Of a stretch of DNA of 64,000 nucleotides, positions 63,740 to 64,000 are shown one piece after another. The stretch lies in contig JAHEXY010000001.1 of the NCBI GenBank assembly GCA_023251875.1, forward strand, positions 620,001 through 684,000, given 5' to 3'. How positions within the stretch are numbered: position 1 is the stretch's first letter; every line of letters begins with the position of its first letter. Origin of the DNA: Bacteroidota bacterium (GTDB lineage: Bacteria > Bacteroidota > Bacteroidia > JAHEXY01). The translations under genes and the position numbers were made by a program. The notes under the pieces are model-generated. The model did not search any database and was not told the origin of the DNA. It was given only the letters and a program-made list of their open reading frames with translations.

Positions 63740-64000
63740 CTATTTTGTTTCCAATGCAGCTTTCACAAAATCAACAAATAAAGGATGGGGTTTATCAACA
63801 GTACTTTTATATTCCGGATGAAATTGAACGCCAACAAACCAAGGATGTTTAGGCATTTCAACAATTTCAACTAATGAGCTTAAAGGATTAATACCTGTAG
63901 GAACCATACCCGCTGCTTGAAATTGATCTAAATACTTATTATTGAATTCAAAACGGTGGCGGTGGCGTTCTGTTATTTGATCTTCTTTATACAATTTATG
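63740..64000 (-). CDS. pyrG: CTP synthase, C-terminal fragment
   Basis: The frame enters from beyond the right edge and stops at 63740. The visible 86 residues are the end of the glutamine amidotransferase domain: [30 protein letters not shown] with the catalytic His and Glu, and [17 protein letters not shown] synthase makes CTP from UTP and glutamine. The start is outside the window. Confidence 0.93.
   Translation of the reverse strand, partial: HKLYKEDQITERHRHRFEFNNKYLDQFQAAGMVPTGINPLSSLVEIVEMPKHPWFVGVQFHPEYKSTVDKPHPLFVDFVKAALETK

Noticed and set aside
1-64000. tRNA, rRNA, CRISPR, prophage or integrase genes
   Set aside because: I looked through the gaps and saw no cloverleaf, rRNA-like stretch, regularly spaced repeat or integrase/transposase frame; small structured RNAs could still be missed by eye.

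Overview
The window looks like a chromosomal segment of a low-GC member of the Bacteroidota (probably a Chitinophagales/Sphingobacteriales-type lineage). Grounds: several secreted proteins with C-terminal type IX secretion sorting domains (types A and B), weak Shine-Dalgarno sequences, the 60-kDa YidC form typical of the phylum, a clade II nitrous oxide reductase with a Sec/lipoprotein leader, and short dispersed palindromic repeats. I found no rRNA, tRNA, phage, insertion sequence with transposase, or CRISPR array. No gap between genes exceeds about 300 bases.

Layout. 0-2.4 kb: an efflux operon on the minus strand (TetR regulator, TolC-like channel, HlyD-like adaptor cut by the window edge). 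2.4-11.7 kb: housekeeping and stress genes (recG, two-domain universal stress protein, NarL-type regulator, ribonuclease Z, two paralogous T9SS-exported proteins, ferritin, yidC). 11.9-18.5 kb: a nitrous oxide respiration operon (lipid-anchored cytochrome c, nosZ, a membrane-protein/NosL fusion, nosD, nosF, nosY). 18.6-30.9 kb: a co-directional, almost gapless run of eight genes for flavoenzyme and lipid chemistry: a membrane beta-rich protein, three GMC oxidoreductases, a PLP-enzyme/GMC-small-subunit fusion, an alkyl-DHAP synthase homologue, glycerol-3-phosphate dehydrogenase and a diacylglycerol-kinase-like lipid kinase. 30.9-38.8 kb: glycosyltransferase, B12-binding radical SAM protein, PNPOx-like protein and three T9SS cargo proteins. 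38.8-43.5 kb: B12-dependent ribonucleotide reductase, an FNR-like regulator and a PLP decarboxylase. 43.5-60.4 kb: a molybdenum island: modABC, moeA, an outer-membrane porin, a periplasmic NarG/NxrA-like molybdoenzyme with Fe-S subunit, heme-b subunit and chaperone, tatA, moaA, moaC-mogA fusion, a moaE-acetyltransferase fusion, moaD, mobA, a second cytochrome c, and the RIC iron-sulfur repair protein. 60.5-64 kb: nadB, nadA, a thioredoxin-like protein and the end of pyrG.

How it fits together. The window reads as an anaerobic nitrogen-oxide respiration locus: molybdate uptake, cofactor synthesis, Tat export, a two-electron N-oxide (or similar) molybdoenzyme, and N2O reduction, with no nitrite or NO reductase in view. 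What ties it together is a palindromic operator, TGAT-N4-ATCA (or the TGAC/GTCA variants), found in at least twelve intergenic places upstream of the respiratory, cofactor, repair and flavoenzyme genes. The FNR-like regulator at 41370-42095 has four cysteines in FNR-like positions and an FNR-like recognition helix, so it is the obvious candidate to bind it. The most interesting points for follow-up are this regulon, the lipid/flavoenzyme operon joined to the nos operon, the MoaE-GNAT and membrane-NosL fusions, the PLP/GMC-small-subunit fusion, and a five-copy 77-94 bp repeat that sits next to or inside genes of these operons. All functional statements are from reading the sequence and from memory of the families; no search was run.
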